Shown: one piece after another, positions 10,001-20,780 of the stretch
Layout: each line of letters begins with the position of its first letter
How positions within the stretch are numbered: position 1 is the stretch's first letter
From: Priapulus caudatus
Taxonomy: Eukaryota > Priapulida > Priapulimorpha > Priapulimorphida > Priapulidae
Assembly: GCF_000485595.1 (NCBI RefSeq)
Contig: NW_014577516.1
Location: forward strand, 123,756 to 157,216
Length of the DNA stretch: 33,461 nucleotides
Direction of reading: 5' to 3'
Translations under genes and position numbers: made by a program
The notes under the pieces: model-generated
The model's database searches: none
Told to the model about the DNA's origin: nothing
Seen by the model: the letters and a program-made list of their open reading frames with translations, nothing else

Positions 10001-11522
10001 ACAATAGAATCTGAATCGAGAGTAAAATGAGATAGGCTAGCCATTGCAAATAACCCATATTTACACTAGCTTAACCCGATATTTTGCACCTGGCTTTGTG
10101 GTGCAAATAGCTCTAGAGATAATTGTCCAAATAGTTGTTAAAACAAGCGGTCAACTGAACGGCTATTGCTATAGTGTCATGTAAAAACAGACGTGAGACC
10201 GTGATTCGCGTTGTTGACCGTGTCCACATGGGCGTACAAAGATGGCACTAATGCTAAACATGGTGATAATTATTTTCTTCCGATTGACCCATTATCTCAT
10301 CTATAGTCACTATATACCCATATCTTATTATCTTATTGCAAATGGAATGCGTGCGTGTTTTTTCCCACTCATTTCTCGTCTTACGTAACATGGCGATCTA
10401 ACGCTCATAAATTATCAAGCAATTAGTTCTTCTAATTGATTCACTCTTAATTCGCAAATAAGCGCAATTACGTATGCTTAGATAGTGTGTGAGGTTTATG
10501 TGCGCTGCATTTTTGACCCACTACGTGTTCGTGAATAATTGCAGTGTCGTTAGTAAGTTAGCGTGTCGTGTTTACTCTCGCGTTTCTTCACGATACTAAT
10601 ACAGGGCATTAATAACGCGAGAGCAAAACCGAACAAATGTTGCGTTATTTTCACATACAGTTATACCGTAACCCAGCATTGTGCGTGCAAGGATGATTTA
10701 AAGAGAGAGTTCATCAATTAACCAGCAACAGCTATTAATAAGGGTTTATGGTTTCATAGTATTCAATATCGGTTATTAATTGGGTCCGTTATAAGTGTTT
10801 ATAAACCGCTTTGTCGTATATAATAGCGTCATATATGTGCTATATCTCTACTCATGCAATGCAACGTTCAGTGTTATTTATACTCGGTTACGCTTGCTTG
10901 TTTACGCACGGGATTTACTTGTAGTTGCCTGCACAACGTCAACGCTATTCTACAAGGCCCACTTTATAGCAAACAGTCGGACATTCCTACTTTCGTAAAT
11001 CCGCCACGGCAAATAACATTTTCGGAACAGAACGTAGTTTCTGTTTCTAATAATCCCAAATTACCAAGTTTGCCACTGTCACTTTTTGCTACCATGTAGA
11101 TTTATCATGTTCACTCTGTGTTTACGCCTAGTTTGCGAATATAGGTCAGCATTGAAGAATGGCACTTTAAGTTAAAGATCCACAAGAGGTAGGAAAATAT
11201 GGCGTTTGCTTCTAGAAGCGCTGAAGTGTTGAATTGTCGATCAGGCGCTTGTAACATTGAAGGTCGGGTTTGTAACACTGATAATCGCTGGCGTGAAATA
11301 ACGTAGAAATTATCATTCTGAATATCCATATGTTGTATTGACTTTAAAGATGTCTTGCTGTAAGAGATAGCGCATGCAAACAGTACGATTTAAAATATTA
11401 CGTGTTGCGATGATACAATGCGACTCACCGTATTCGGGCGTAGGCTTCACAGCATGGCCGTGAGACCTCGGGCTTCCGGCGACGCACACCAGTATCACTG
11501 CGCAGATGAATAACCGCAACAT
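7055..11522 (-). CDS. Secreted protein with three EGF-like domains and Tyr/Pro/His-rich tandem repeats
   Basis: Five coding exons on the minus strand: 11522-11429, 9648-9557, 9316-9195, 8835-8651 and 8202-7055, about 546 residues. Donors (GTGAGT, GTAAGT, GTATGT, GTAAGT) and acceptors are good and phases 1, 0, 2, 1 all agree. Exon 1 encodes a signal peptide, MLRLFICAVILVCVAG, so the protein should be exported. Exons 2-4 encode three six-cysteine EGF-like domains, each starting like DPCYPSPCYNGGVC, NPDPCVNGGIC and KPDPCFNGATC; the first is completed across the exon 2/3 junction. The last exon encodes about eight copies of a 21-residue Tyr/Pro/His unit, then an Ala/Pro/Tyr segment, an acidic Glu/Lys-rich stretch and a Tyr-rich tail ending DGTYRY. 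EGF domains beside Tyr-rich repeats recall mussel foot proteins, where Tyr becomes DOPA; that role is inferred. A shell, cuticle or mucus matrix protein is equally possible. Confidence 0.85.
7607..8110 (-). repeat. 63-bp coding minisatellite (21-residue Tyr/His/Pro unit)
   Basis: The unit reads PVHSYEPKHSYEP followed by APAPVHEV. Eight units are present, one expanded by six residues at the start and one shortened to fifteen near the end. Central units are nearly identical, while the last units replace His and Ser with Trp, Phe and Arg (for example YESKYFYKP and YEPRYWYKP). The array lies in the last exon of the secreted EGF protein. Tyr is retained at nearly every YEP/YKP position. Confidence 0.95.
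9375..9415. repeat. Perfect hairpin, 20-bp arms with a 1-base loop
   Basis: The left arm 9375-9394 is the exact reverse complement of 9396-9415, with a single G between them. TGTTAT occurs at both edges (9371-9376 and 9415-9420). It lies in the intron between the first and second EGF exons. Confidence 0.9.
9669..9700. repeat. (TTAA)n microsatellite
   Basis: A pure TAAT tetranucleotide run of about eight copies, just upstream (in the gene's direction) of the first EGF exon. Confidence 0.95.
9720..11420. other. Large intron, no feature seen
   Basis: Most of the 1.8-kb intron between the signal-peptide exon and the first EGF exon. Short frames near 10795-11099 lack domains and are not supported as exons. 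Confidence 0.5.
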
Positions 11523-12307
11523 TCTGAAACAAAACGATGTTAGGTTGGTTTGGTTTCGGTAAGCTGGTTACGACGGGCAGCAATAAACACAGTAATCTTG
11601 CGGGGCAAACTGTAATCGAGAAAAGATAATATAATAGATGACAATCAGTATATAGGCGCGCGCACATTGGCAAGTGAAAGTTTTATTGCACGCTTGTGCT
11701 CGAGACGCTCTATGTCGGTGACGACTATAGTCAGGGGAGACTCGGTCTGCTACGCGCGCACAATTGTTGATATTACTGAAATACAGCTAAACTACAACAG
11801 TGAACTGTATAAACTAACGTGATAGTCTCCTCGCACGCTCACGGGATTACAAAATTTACTCTAGATAACTCTGATATGCAAATTGAGTCCATTTTTCGCG
11901 GCAACCGAATAGATTCGCGTTACTTTACAAATAACGATAAGGTAACAGGATCAATACTGTTCACACTAGCAGTATTCTAAGAAGGCGTGTGGTTGCGATG
12001 GACTAGCAGATAAGACAAGGATAGGTAGTTTTAGGGCAATAACTGTGCTTTCCTATAGTACAAGCATTATCATATGAATTACCCAGTCTAGAAGTACGAC
12101 AATGTTAAACAAATAATCATGGTTATATTTTTTCAGCCGTCACATATAATTATATCACGTATCACAGTATCAACGTTCGTGATATAGTGCTTTTGTAAAC
12201 TTTGTTAGACATTTTCTTTAGTATATTATTATTAGTTACAATTAGTTAGTAATTATTTTAATGTTAATCAGAAGGAAATTATATGTCCAAGAAATTATTA
12301 TGAATCA

Positions 12308-12350
12308 TACTATATATATATATACACATACATACAAATGTCATGTACTA

Positions 12351-12384
<34 letters not shown>
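12308..12384. repeat. (AT)n microsatellites
   Basis: Two AT runs, about 12311-12323 and 12347-12384, separated by CATACATACA-type sequence. They lie in the 5' intron of the secreted EGF gene. Confidence 0.9.
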
Positions 12385-12392
<8 letters not shown>

Positions 12393-12573
12393 TAATACAT
12401 GAAATTTCACTAACTTGTTCTACTTCTAGCACACTATCAATATCCATCCGTATCCATATATATCTAAACTACATATACCAGAATTATTATACTTTTATAT
12501 AAACAAATCACATACCTACAGATACGTAACGACGCACATGATAGATACATATATGTTCAAGTGTTTGGCTTAC

Positions 12574-12641
12574 CTGAAGGGCGGATGCCACGCGTATATA
12601 TGTGCACACCAGTCGGGAGAGAGCGCCGGAGAGCGAATGTA
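12574..12641 (-). other. Noncoding first exon (5' UTR) of the secreted EGF gene
   Basis: Reading the minus strand, CCTTCAG|GTAAGCC makes a strong donor with the exon ending at 12574. An acceptor GTTTCAG lies one base before the ATG (exon from 11523). The exon start is estimated at about 30 bases after the TATA box, so 12641 is approximate. Confidence 0.6.
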
Positions 12642-12664
12642 GCCGCGGAGCCGGCGAGCGTCCG

Positions 12665-12672
12665 TATTTATA
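12665..12672 (-). promoter_or_regulatory. TATA box (TATAAATA) of the secreted EGF gene
   Basis: The minus strand reads GGTATAAATACGG in otherwise GC-rich sequence, about 90 bases upstream of the first donor. The distance suits a core promoter with a short noncoding first exon. Strong TATA boxes are typical of highly expressed, tissue-restricted genes, which fits an exported structural protein. Confidence 0.65.
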
Positions 12673-12939
12673 CCTGCTGACCCACATAGCGATCGCGTGG
12701 ATTACGTTCTGCGGGCCGAGAATTTTGGGCGTAGGTAACAGTGATGCATTGACGCCCGTTGCCCGCCCGATGCAACCGCCGGCAGACGAATATATGACAA
12801 TGCGTTCCATTGAACACGCGCCGCGTCGCACGGCCACTTTCCCTACTTTCTCTCTCGTCCTTGACGTATAGTCACGCCGTGGCATCGAAGATGCTGTCAT
12901 ATTGATGATTGACACATCGCTATAACTAGCAAAAGAGGG

Positions 12940-12983
12940 AAAGCGAGAGAGAGGGAGAGAGGCTTTAAAAATAGAGAGATAGA

Positions 12984-13022
<39 letters not shown>
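12940..13022. repeat. (GA)n microsatellite
   Basis: A purine-rich GA tract, purest from 12987 to 13022. A minus-strand open frame across it is a low-complexity shadow. Confidence 0.92.
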
Positions 13023-13027
<5 letters not shown>

Positions 13028-13689
13028 GAAGCGAGAAACAGAGGCGATGGAATGGGTAGGAGGCGGATAAGCGTCAGAAAATAAAGAAGAGTAACCAGGT
13101 AGACAGAGAATGAGGTATGTGATAGCAAATGAGAACACGACATAGGATATAGATATAGAATGCCATATTGAAAATTTATCTAACAATTTTACGTATTAAT
13201 TGCGTTTTTTCTTAGGTCAGGATACATAATGTATTGTTACCCTAGCGTATCTTTACACAATCAATAACCCCATCCTTCGGATAACTCTAGCCGGATTCTC
13301 ATTGCCGGTACATTATAGAATATCGCAATTATAATGTGATTAAATGGCGCACCACACGGATAGAAGACCAACGCGAATGTTCCGTGTTAAAATTTACCTG
13401 TGCCAATAGCGTCCAATCGACTAGTCCATGGCTACATAGCACAGTCGTCTGACGGTGCGTGTGAACATACCTGCGCGCTGGCGTGCATGTTTGCGCGCTT
13501 GCTTGTGCATGCGTGCACGTGTATGTCATACGTATTCGCATAGATTACTTACGACATTTCATTATCAGGGCGAGATCTACTTCATTTCCACGTTTTGCTA
13601 CTAATAGTCATTAGTACGCAAAAAAAGAATGACGAAGGTGAAATATCTTTTGCCTAATCACGCCATATACGACATTGGGCATTATCATA

Positions 13690-13965
13690 TCAATTCATGG
13701 GTAGGCAGTCAGGTATAGGTAGGTAGGTATAGGTAGTTAGGTAGTTAGGTAGTTAGGTAGTTAGGTAGGTAGGTAGGTAGGTAGATAGGTAGGTAGGTAG
13801 GTAGGTAAGTAGGTAGGTAGGTAGGTAGGTAGGTAATGTCGGTAAGTAGGTAGGCTGTGTAGGTAAGGTAGGTAGGTAGGTAGGTAGGTAGGTAGGTAGG
13901 TACGTGTAGGTAGGTAAGAGTAGGTAGGTAGGTAGGTAGGTAGGTAGGTGGTAGGTAGTAGTAGA
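13690..13965. repeat. (TAGG)n tetranucleotide array, left
   Basis: A GGTA tetranucleotide array with GTTAG and other interruptions. It ends close to 13975, beside the 3' side of the retrotransposon fragment on the minus strand. Confidence 0.95.
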
Positions 13966-14269
13966 TAGTAATAAATAATAATAATATTATTGATTTATAT
14001 TGGCGCCGTTACATGCAGATATGTTCATCGTGCGGCATTACAAGGCTATTATATAACAGCGACTGCAAACATGTAAAACTAGATGATAAAATTACGAACA
14101 ACGCGTAGCAATTCCGTGATTATAAAATACGGACTGCGACATGTAAAATATAGATCCTAAAACGAACAATAAATAGCAGAATTTTAAGATAAAAATAGAC
14201 TCAATCAAATGTAACATAAAATAGTAATGTCTATGTGTTTAATTGCAATGTTAATAGATGAGTTTTTGA

Positions 14270-14700
14270 CTAGCGTTTTAAAAGATTCCCAGGCGACTTT
14301 TCAACATCGAATACCTGCAAGGTAGCTTATTCCATACTTTTGGGGGCAGGCTATGAAAAGAGCTCGTATCGGCCCAAGTGTAGCCCACGTTTTACAGCTG
14401 GTGGGCTCAATTAACATTTGGTTACCATGAGCGCAGACTGTACGCGATTAGTGTCTCTTTACTGTGACTAATTCTCTGATATACTGCTGGTGAATCATGT
14501 GTAATGCCTTAAAAGTGACTGAGTAGTAATTTTAAACTCTATACGGAATCACGACTGGCTAGCCATGCAAACTGATATAAACATGGTGATATATGATCAA
14601 CTTGGATACAATTGATATAGCCGAGCAGCTGCATTTTGGACTCGCTGTAACTTCTTCGTTGTACCTGGGGCTAGCCATAAAGTAACTATTGAGCATCAAC
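14270..14700 (-). pseudogene. Decayed non-LTR retrotransposon fragment (RT C-terminal region)
   Basis: On the minus strand the translation contains KKLQRVQNAAARL, then after a frame change DHISPCLYQFAWL, then FKALH and YIRELVTVKRH, and near the end pieces like WNKLP. These match in order the conserved segment after the reverse transcriptase of CR1/L2/Jockey-type LINEs (QN.AAR, DHITP.L..L.WLP, FK..H, LW..LP). Several stops and frameshifts show it is dead. Sequence down to about 13980 is probably the rest of its 3' end. The clade assignment is by memory of motifs only. Confidence 0.72.
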
Positions 14701-14754
14701 ACGACTAGTAATGATGCGTGAATTGAATTTTATGTTGATTCCGTAAAAGAAACT

Positions 14755-15203
14755 GGTAGGTAGGTTGTAGGTAGGTGGTAGGTAGGTAGGTAGGTGGTAG
14801 TAGGTAGGTAGGTCGGGTAGGTAGTAGGTAGGTAGGCAGTAGTGGTAGGTAGTAGGTAAAGGTAGTAGTAGGTAGGTTAGGTAGGTAGGTAGTAGTCAAG
14901 GTTAGGTAGTAGTCAAGGTTAGGTAGTAGTCAAGGTTAGGTAGTAGGTAGGCTAGGTGGTCGGTAGGTAGGTAGGTAGGAGGTAGGTAGGTAGGTGGTAA
15001 GGTAGGTAGCGTAGGTCGGTAGCTAGGTAGGTAGGTAGGTAGGTAGGATAGGTAGGTAGGTCGGTAGGCAGGTAGGTAGGTAGGTAGGTAAATATGTAGG
15101 TGGTAGGTAGGTAGGTAGTGGTAGGTAGGTAGGTGGTAGTAGGTAGGTAGGTAGGTAGGTGCAGGCCGGCAGGCAGGCAGGTCAGGCAGGCAGGGCGGCC
15201 GGC

Positions 15204-15235
<32 letters not shown>

Positions 15236-15340
15236 TAGGTAGGTAGGTAGGTAGGTAGGTAGGTAGGTAGGTAGGTAGGTAGGTAGGTAGGTAGGTAGGT
15301 AGGATGGATGGATGGATGGGTGAATAGATAGATAGATAAA
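14755..15340. repeat. Compound tetranucleotide array, right (TAGG, CAGG, ATGG, ATAG)
   Basis: An irregular TAGG array to about 15160 is followed by CAGG units to about 15233, pure TAGG to 15303, then ATGG and ATAG. A 17-base unit with TAGTCAAGGT is repeated three times near 14890-14945. Pro/Thr/Leu/Tyr-rich open frames here are shadows. Confidence 0.95.
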
Positions 15341-15456
15341 TGAATAGATACGCTCCATTCATGCTCATCACGTCTTTAATCGTTTCGTACCAATAGCACG
15401 ATCCTGAGCAGCGTACTCTCTATTCGCCTTCATGTGTCTATGCTAATAATGATACA

Positions 15457-15499
15457 ATCAGGAGTAGATAATAGAAGACTTCTATTATCTACTCCTGAT
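15457..15499. repeat. Perfect hairpin, 21-bp arms with a 1-base loop
   Basis: 15457-15477 is the exact reverse complement of 15479-15499 with one A between. GATACAATCAG stands at both edges as a direct repeat. The outer ten bases of the arms carry the motif TACTCCTGAT, found elsewhere in the window. Confidence 0.9.
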
Positions 15500-18400
15500 A
15501 CAATCAGAGATGAATAGAGCGATAATTACACGCGACAAAGAAAGCGCATAGCCTCGTGCCGATACGGAGACGATTCGCAGCGAAGGTCTGAGCAGCCTTC
15601 CGCAGCCAGCCTAACGCTGATCCGCAGCGAGGATGAGTTTTAAATGCAAACTATCCCCGCATAAAGGGTTGTATGTTCGGCGGCAATTAACTATACACGT
15701 GAGGGCCGCATTAACAGGTGACCGGCATATTACCAGCGATTGCCACCGGTATGGCGGGCGTGGTGCGGCTACTGCGGTCAGTCTGTTGTTATCAAAGAAG
15801 AGATTTTTTTGCAACTGCCATTCATAGGTCAAAACGTACGTTGTAGATGGTACTATGCGATGTGTGCGCGCGCGTACGTGCGTACGTATGTGTGGGTACG
15901 TTTGTATGTACGATTTTAGATTTGTCAGACCGCTAAACCCATAAACCCATTTACTTGAATGTTACTCTGAATCGCCGTTTCGGTACTTGCTGTAATTACC
16001 CAATTAATTTTGAATAAGCGACCATTGGTAATTATTGCCTATACCAAGCACGCAATTCGGCAAGAGCAAATTACATAATGACAATCTTAGCCAAATAATT
16101 CAGCATACAACGAGTTAATGATGAGCGCAGCAGAGACGCAAGCTATATGCTGATTACATCCGACGAAAATAAGGATAGGTGATAATACCTATTATTATGG
16201 ACCTGTCCAATATAACAATGAGGTAACATCAACCTCTACATCGGCCCCAGACGGACGGTCGCAACGCAGACGAGCTAAGATGCCAGTTCCAGCGAGTTGA
16301 ACCAGAACACGGGCAGAAAATTACCCGCCCCGCCAATTTGCTACACATTCTTCTAGAGCGTCTTCGTTTTTTCCATGTTTCTCGGTTACATGATAGCTAT
16401 TATTTGCGCATGTGCATGCGATTGTCTGGAGGAGTAGATTGTGGTGAAAGAAATCTTAACGCATGATAGATTATTAAAGGGTAAGGTGAATGCTGGAGGG
16501 TAGGTGTTGTAGGAGGTAGCTGTATTTTCCAATTTGAGAAATGCGGAGGATTCTAACTATACATGTTATATTTTGAAGTGGTTTTACTTTATTATTACTA
16601 TTATCTTTGAGGGAGATGGATTTTTCCACATTCTGAAAAAATCAGGCTTGCAAAAAAAGAGGAGGGCGTTCTGACCCCCAGACAACCCCTGTGACAGACA
16701 ACGGTAAATGAAAAACATGCCTACTGATATACACATATACGCAGACACGTAAATAGATGGATGGTGGATGTATAAATAAATAAATTGTGTACAAAAATAT
16801 CAATGAGCGTTAACGGAACATTTACGAATCCGAGCTGGCGCCGGAACTAACGTCACAGACCGGAACGAAGCCATTTCTACAGCCACTGCGGTGACAGTCG
16901 CGACACGGACAAACAGACCATGCGAGCGACTGCTTCGTGACTTATGTGCAAGTGCTTCGTGAATGTTCTCGCCCGGGCAATTCCGACTCGTTTGCAGTAA
17001 GCCAAATCCGATCATTCTTCCTAGTTGACATTAGTTGTTTGCAGTATTAGCAGATTTAGTTACGAACGAGCTCCGTCTATGTAGCCTGCAATATGTAATG
17101 AACGATATGTATACTGTAGATCACTGCCGGCAGTTATGCTGTCCGGTTCTTGATTCATTTAGGGTAGTTCTCGATGATAAGCTGCAGCGTATGTGAAATG
17201 ATCAAATTTGAAAATAATTCAGTCAATAACATGTACATCCAAACGAGATCTTGCAGTCTACCAGAAAACTATGCCAGACAATCTGCGACGTACGCAATTA
17301 AGGACTATTCTTAGAACCTTGCGTGAGTCGATATTTACATAAGTCGAAAATCACAAAATGCATACGTAGTTCAGCACATGACCTGCGTACAGTACTGAAC
17401 ATAACATCAACACTACATCTTCGTAGTGAATGGCAACTTTATTATTATCAAGAGCTAAAAATACATAATGTATTATTAGTTCTTGTTATTATATATACAA
17501 AGTGGTTTATGTAGAAATGAGCAGTATTCGAAAAGCGAGTAAAAAGTAGTAGAATGTAGAAATGTGAGCTGTAAAAAGTAGATGGATAGTAACTAGTAGC
17601 TGATAAGTAGATTTAAGGTTAGAACTAAAATACGTAGTGATTAAATAACGTCTTCCCGTAGTTAAACTTTCATCTTAGCATGCAAGCGTGTGTGAGTGGT
17701 TCGTGGGCCCCTTCCATTAGCCACTGTGTATATTAAAGCACCCTCAAATAGTGTATATTTTATGTTTTTAAACATTGGTCCTCATACTGCAGTGGCGGAT
17801 CTAGAGGGGGTTGGGGTGTTGTACCCTCCTGTTCAGCCACTAACTAATGTTATCAGGAGTAAATCATAATAGATTATAAATAGATTATTAATATAGATAA
17901 TCTATTATCATTCACTTCTGAAGTTATGATACTAGTAAAATGGGGCCACCCTAGCACCACTTACCTTCGGCACGCCTTCATTCAAATACCCCTCCCCCGT
18001 TTCCTTTAAGCTAAATCCGGCTATGTACTGCATCAATTACATCATTCGTACTGTGTCATTAATCCTTTTTCACAAACGTTAAATTATACCAAAAGTGAAT
18101 AAAAACATTGATTTTTTACTCCAGCTTGATTACGCGTCACTCGCGCGTTACGTACACGGACCGGCGACTGTCTGCAATTATACCGGTTATTGCAATTATA
18201 CTGGTATTACGCTACGGTTATGGTTAGGGATATGATTAAGCTTAAACTTTGTTCAAAACATCGTTAGTGTGATAAGTCAAGTAGAGAGAAAATTTACGAA
18301 CGCGTTGCGTGTAGGGACAGGATGAACGTAAACTGTCGTCGCAAGGTCACTTCCAAAAATAAACGATGTCAAATAATGCATAGTTGTGCAAATATGAATG

Positions 18401-18787
18401 CAAGATGACCTTAAATTGCCACCCCGACCATTATTAATGTAACATTATTGGGGGCAACTATAAAAGCTAGAGTAATATACATAACCTGTCTAATTATGAG
18501 TGCTTTTACGAACTCACGCGTCAACACACTGTTAAACAAATTATACATATTTATAACAATATAGTATTTATCTCTGGCACCTGCGCGGGCAAGGCCAAAT
18601 GTAATTACGAAGTCTGTCTTAACGGATGGCGTATTCGGTTTGCATACAAATAGTTCTTCTCAGAAAATTATAATAAATCGATTTTATAACATTTTTCTAG
18701 GCCGTTCGTGTAGCAGGACACATACACTACCAGGATCCAAACTCCCGTCGCCGCAAAATTAGAGTAAGATTTAGAGCAACAGTTGAC
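15500..18787. other. Intergenic region, no supported gene
   Basis: Short open frames at 15611-15832, 16800-17015 and 17323-17514 show no domain. A GC-richer island at about 15600-15830 is open on both strands but not recognised. An imperfect AT-rich inverted repeat lies at about 17852-17920. A possible acceptor TTTTTCTAG at 18700 may begin the 5' leader of the homeobox gene. Confidence 0.5.
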
Positions 18788-20723
18788 ATGAATACCGACC
18801 GAGATGTAAACGGCCAGAGTGTCCGCTTGGAACCCGAATCAGACGCATCTAACGGGGCTCAGGTGCACCCTACTGCAACATCTTGTACTACTGTTTCACC
18901 TGACGATACCCACGAAATAACGCCCAGCCTTACAACCGTACTTAGTCCTACACCTTCACCCGTCTTGACAAAAGTGTCTCCGTTATCTCTCGCTCCCACA
19001 CCTTGTATTACATCGTCCCCTGAGATTACGCACGGGTCTCTGATCTGTCCTGCGCTAACACTTAGTAGCGCCACACCTTCCCCTGACGTCACAAACGCGG
19101 CTGTGCGGTCTCCCACGTCTACTCTTACTACTACAGATTCCCCTGACGTCAGACAAGGGACTACGTTCAGTCTTACCCCTACACTTAGTTCTACTCCATC
19201 ACCTGAGCTTATACAAGATCGTCAATTATCTACTACCCCTGATCTATGTACTACACCTTCCTCTAAGCGTAGACACAGGACTTCATCCTCCACTACTGCC
19301 TCACCCAGTACGGCATCTTCCTCTGATCTTGCACATAGGGTTACGTTGTCTAGTACCGACTCCCCGCCCAATGCTCTCGAATATACATCCCATTCTACTC
19401 TGACCCCTAGCACGAACTCATCTCCTGCGTCCAGCCCCGACACCTCATCGCATATCTTCACCTCGAGACCCGACACCACCTCACCCGCTACCACCGCCGA
19501 AGGAACCACTAGATCTGCACCCATCAACGTCGCAATTCCCGCTAATTTACCCAATCCCTTAGCCACCACAACAGCTGATTCTTGCGTGGTGACCACCACA
19601 TCCTCTTCCTTGACTTCCCAGTCCAAACAAACCCTTCCAGAGTTAGCTCCCGTCACCACCTCCTCCTCGGCGCCCGTTCCGGGAGGCGCCTTCCGGTCAG
19701 CCATGTTGGGGGAAACTGAGAAGCGAGCGGAGCATGGCCGAGAGGCAGGCAGGAGACATGAGGAGAAGGTCGGCTCCGGTGCCGAGGCGCCAGCAGCGAC
19801 TACTGAGAGTGAGTAGAGCGACCTGCCATTTATCGTTAGCGCGCGCGTAGATGCGTGTTACCATGTTATTTATTAGTGGCCCCATACAAATTCCGCCCCA
19901 ATTTTGTCGCGTCGCGCCCTCGCGTTCGAGACGCATCGGTTAGTTTTAGTTAGGTTAATATAGGCAACCTTGTCATTCACCGTATCGCACGTAGCATAGG
20001 TTCGAGCGGTCTGACAAGGTGTAATGCGTTTCAACATTTTGGGTTTATGGTCCCAATCGAACAATCCACCCGTGAAATCGGTTAATTTTTTCGGCCGCGT
20101 TGGGTAGCCGCGGTATTATGGAGGAAACCATATCTGTGAGGTTTCCCTTGCTACTTACTGAAGTTGCACCTTTTTACTTACTGTTTGGATCTGCGGCTAT
20201 TTCAACGATTTTTAAACGGCTATTAAAAACGTAGCTACTCTGTTAAACAACTAAGTATATACACTATGCGTCTTCTGCTATACATTCACTATTAAACATT
20301 ATTTTATATTCCGTCGTTAACTGCTTTTACTATCGGCGCCCGTCTGTGTGCACATTGATTGTTACAAAACATATGATGCAGTAAATTAAGCTATTATATA
20401 AGCATATGCGTGGTGTCTGTGCTTGCTTATATATACAGCTCCTCATCTAAGCGAGGACCAGGCGAGAAGGCTGCGAAAGTACAACCAGCGTGCGAAGACG
20501 GCATTAACAAGTGTGAGTGCCCTCATGTATTACTGGAAGAGAGTGGGGTGATGGGAGAAAGGGTGGGAGACAAAGAAGGAGGGATGAAAGAGGGAAGAGG
20601 GAAGGAGGGTGGGAGGGAGAAAGAGAGGGAAGGGGAAAGAGATGGAGAGAAGGGAGAGGAGAGGAGTGCGTGATAGGACGAGAGAGAGGAGGGGAGAGAA
20701 GGGGAGAGCGAGATTGATAGATA

Positions 20724-20780
<57 letters not shown>

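Noticed and set aside
12508-13143. 211-residue minus-strand open frame
   Set aside because: It crosses a GA microsatellite and overlaps the noncoding first exon and TATA box of the EGF gene; Ser/Leu-rich low-complexity translation.
14952-15371. Leu/Pro/Thr/Tyr-rich minus-strand open frame
   Set aside because: Translation of a tetranucleotide microsatellite.
15600-15832. GC-richer island open on both strands
   Set aside because: Neither translation shows a motif and neither strand has clear splice context; possibly a repeat fragment, but not recognised.
16800-17015. 71-residue minus-strand open frame
   Set aside because: No domain, no neighbouring exon that joins in phase, and atypical composition.
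20410-20717. Glu/Arg/Gly-rich frames near the second homeobox exon
   Set aside because: The frames run into the GA tract; the real exon uses a different frame and ends at the donor at 20513.
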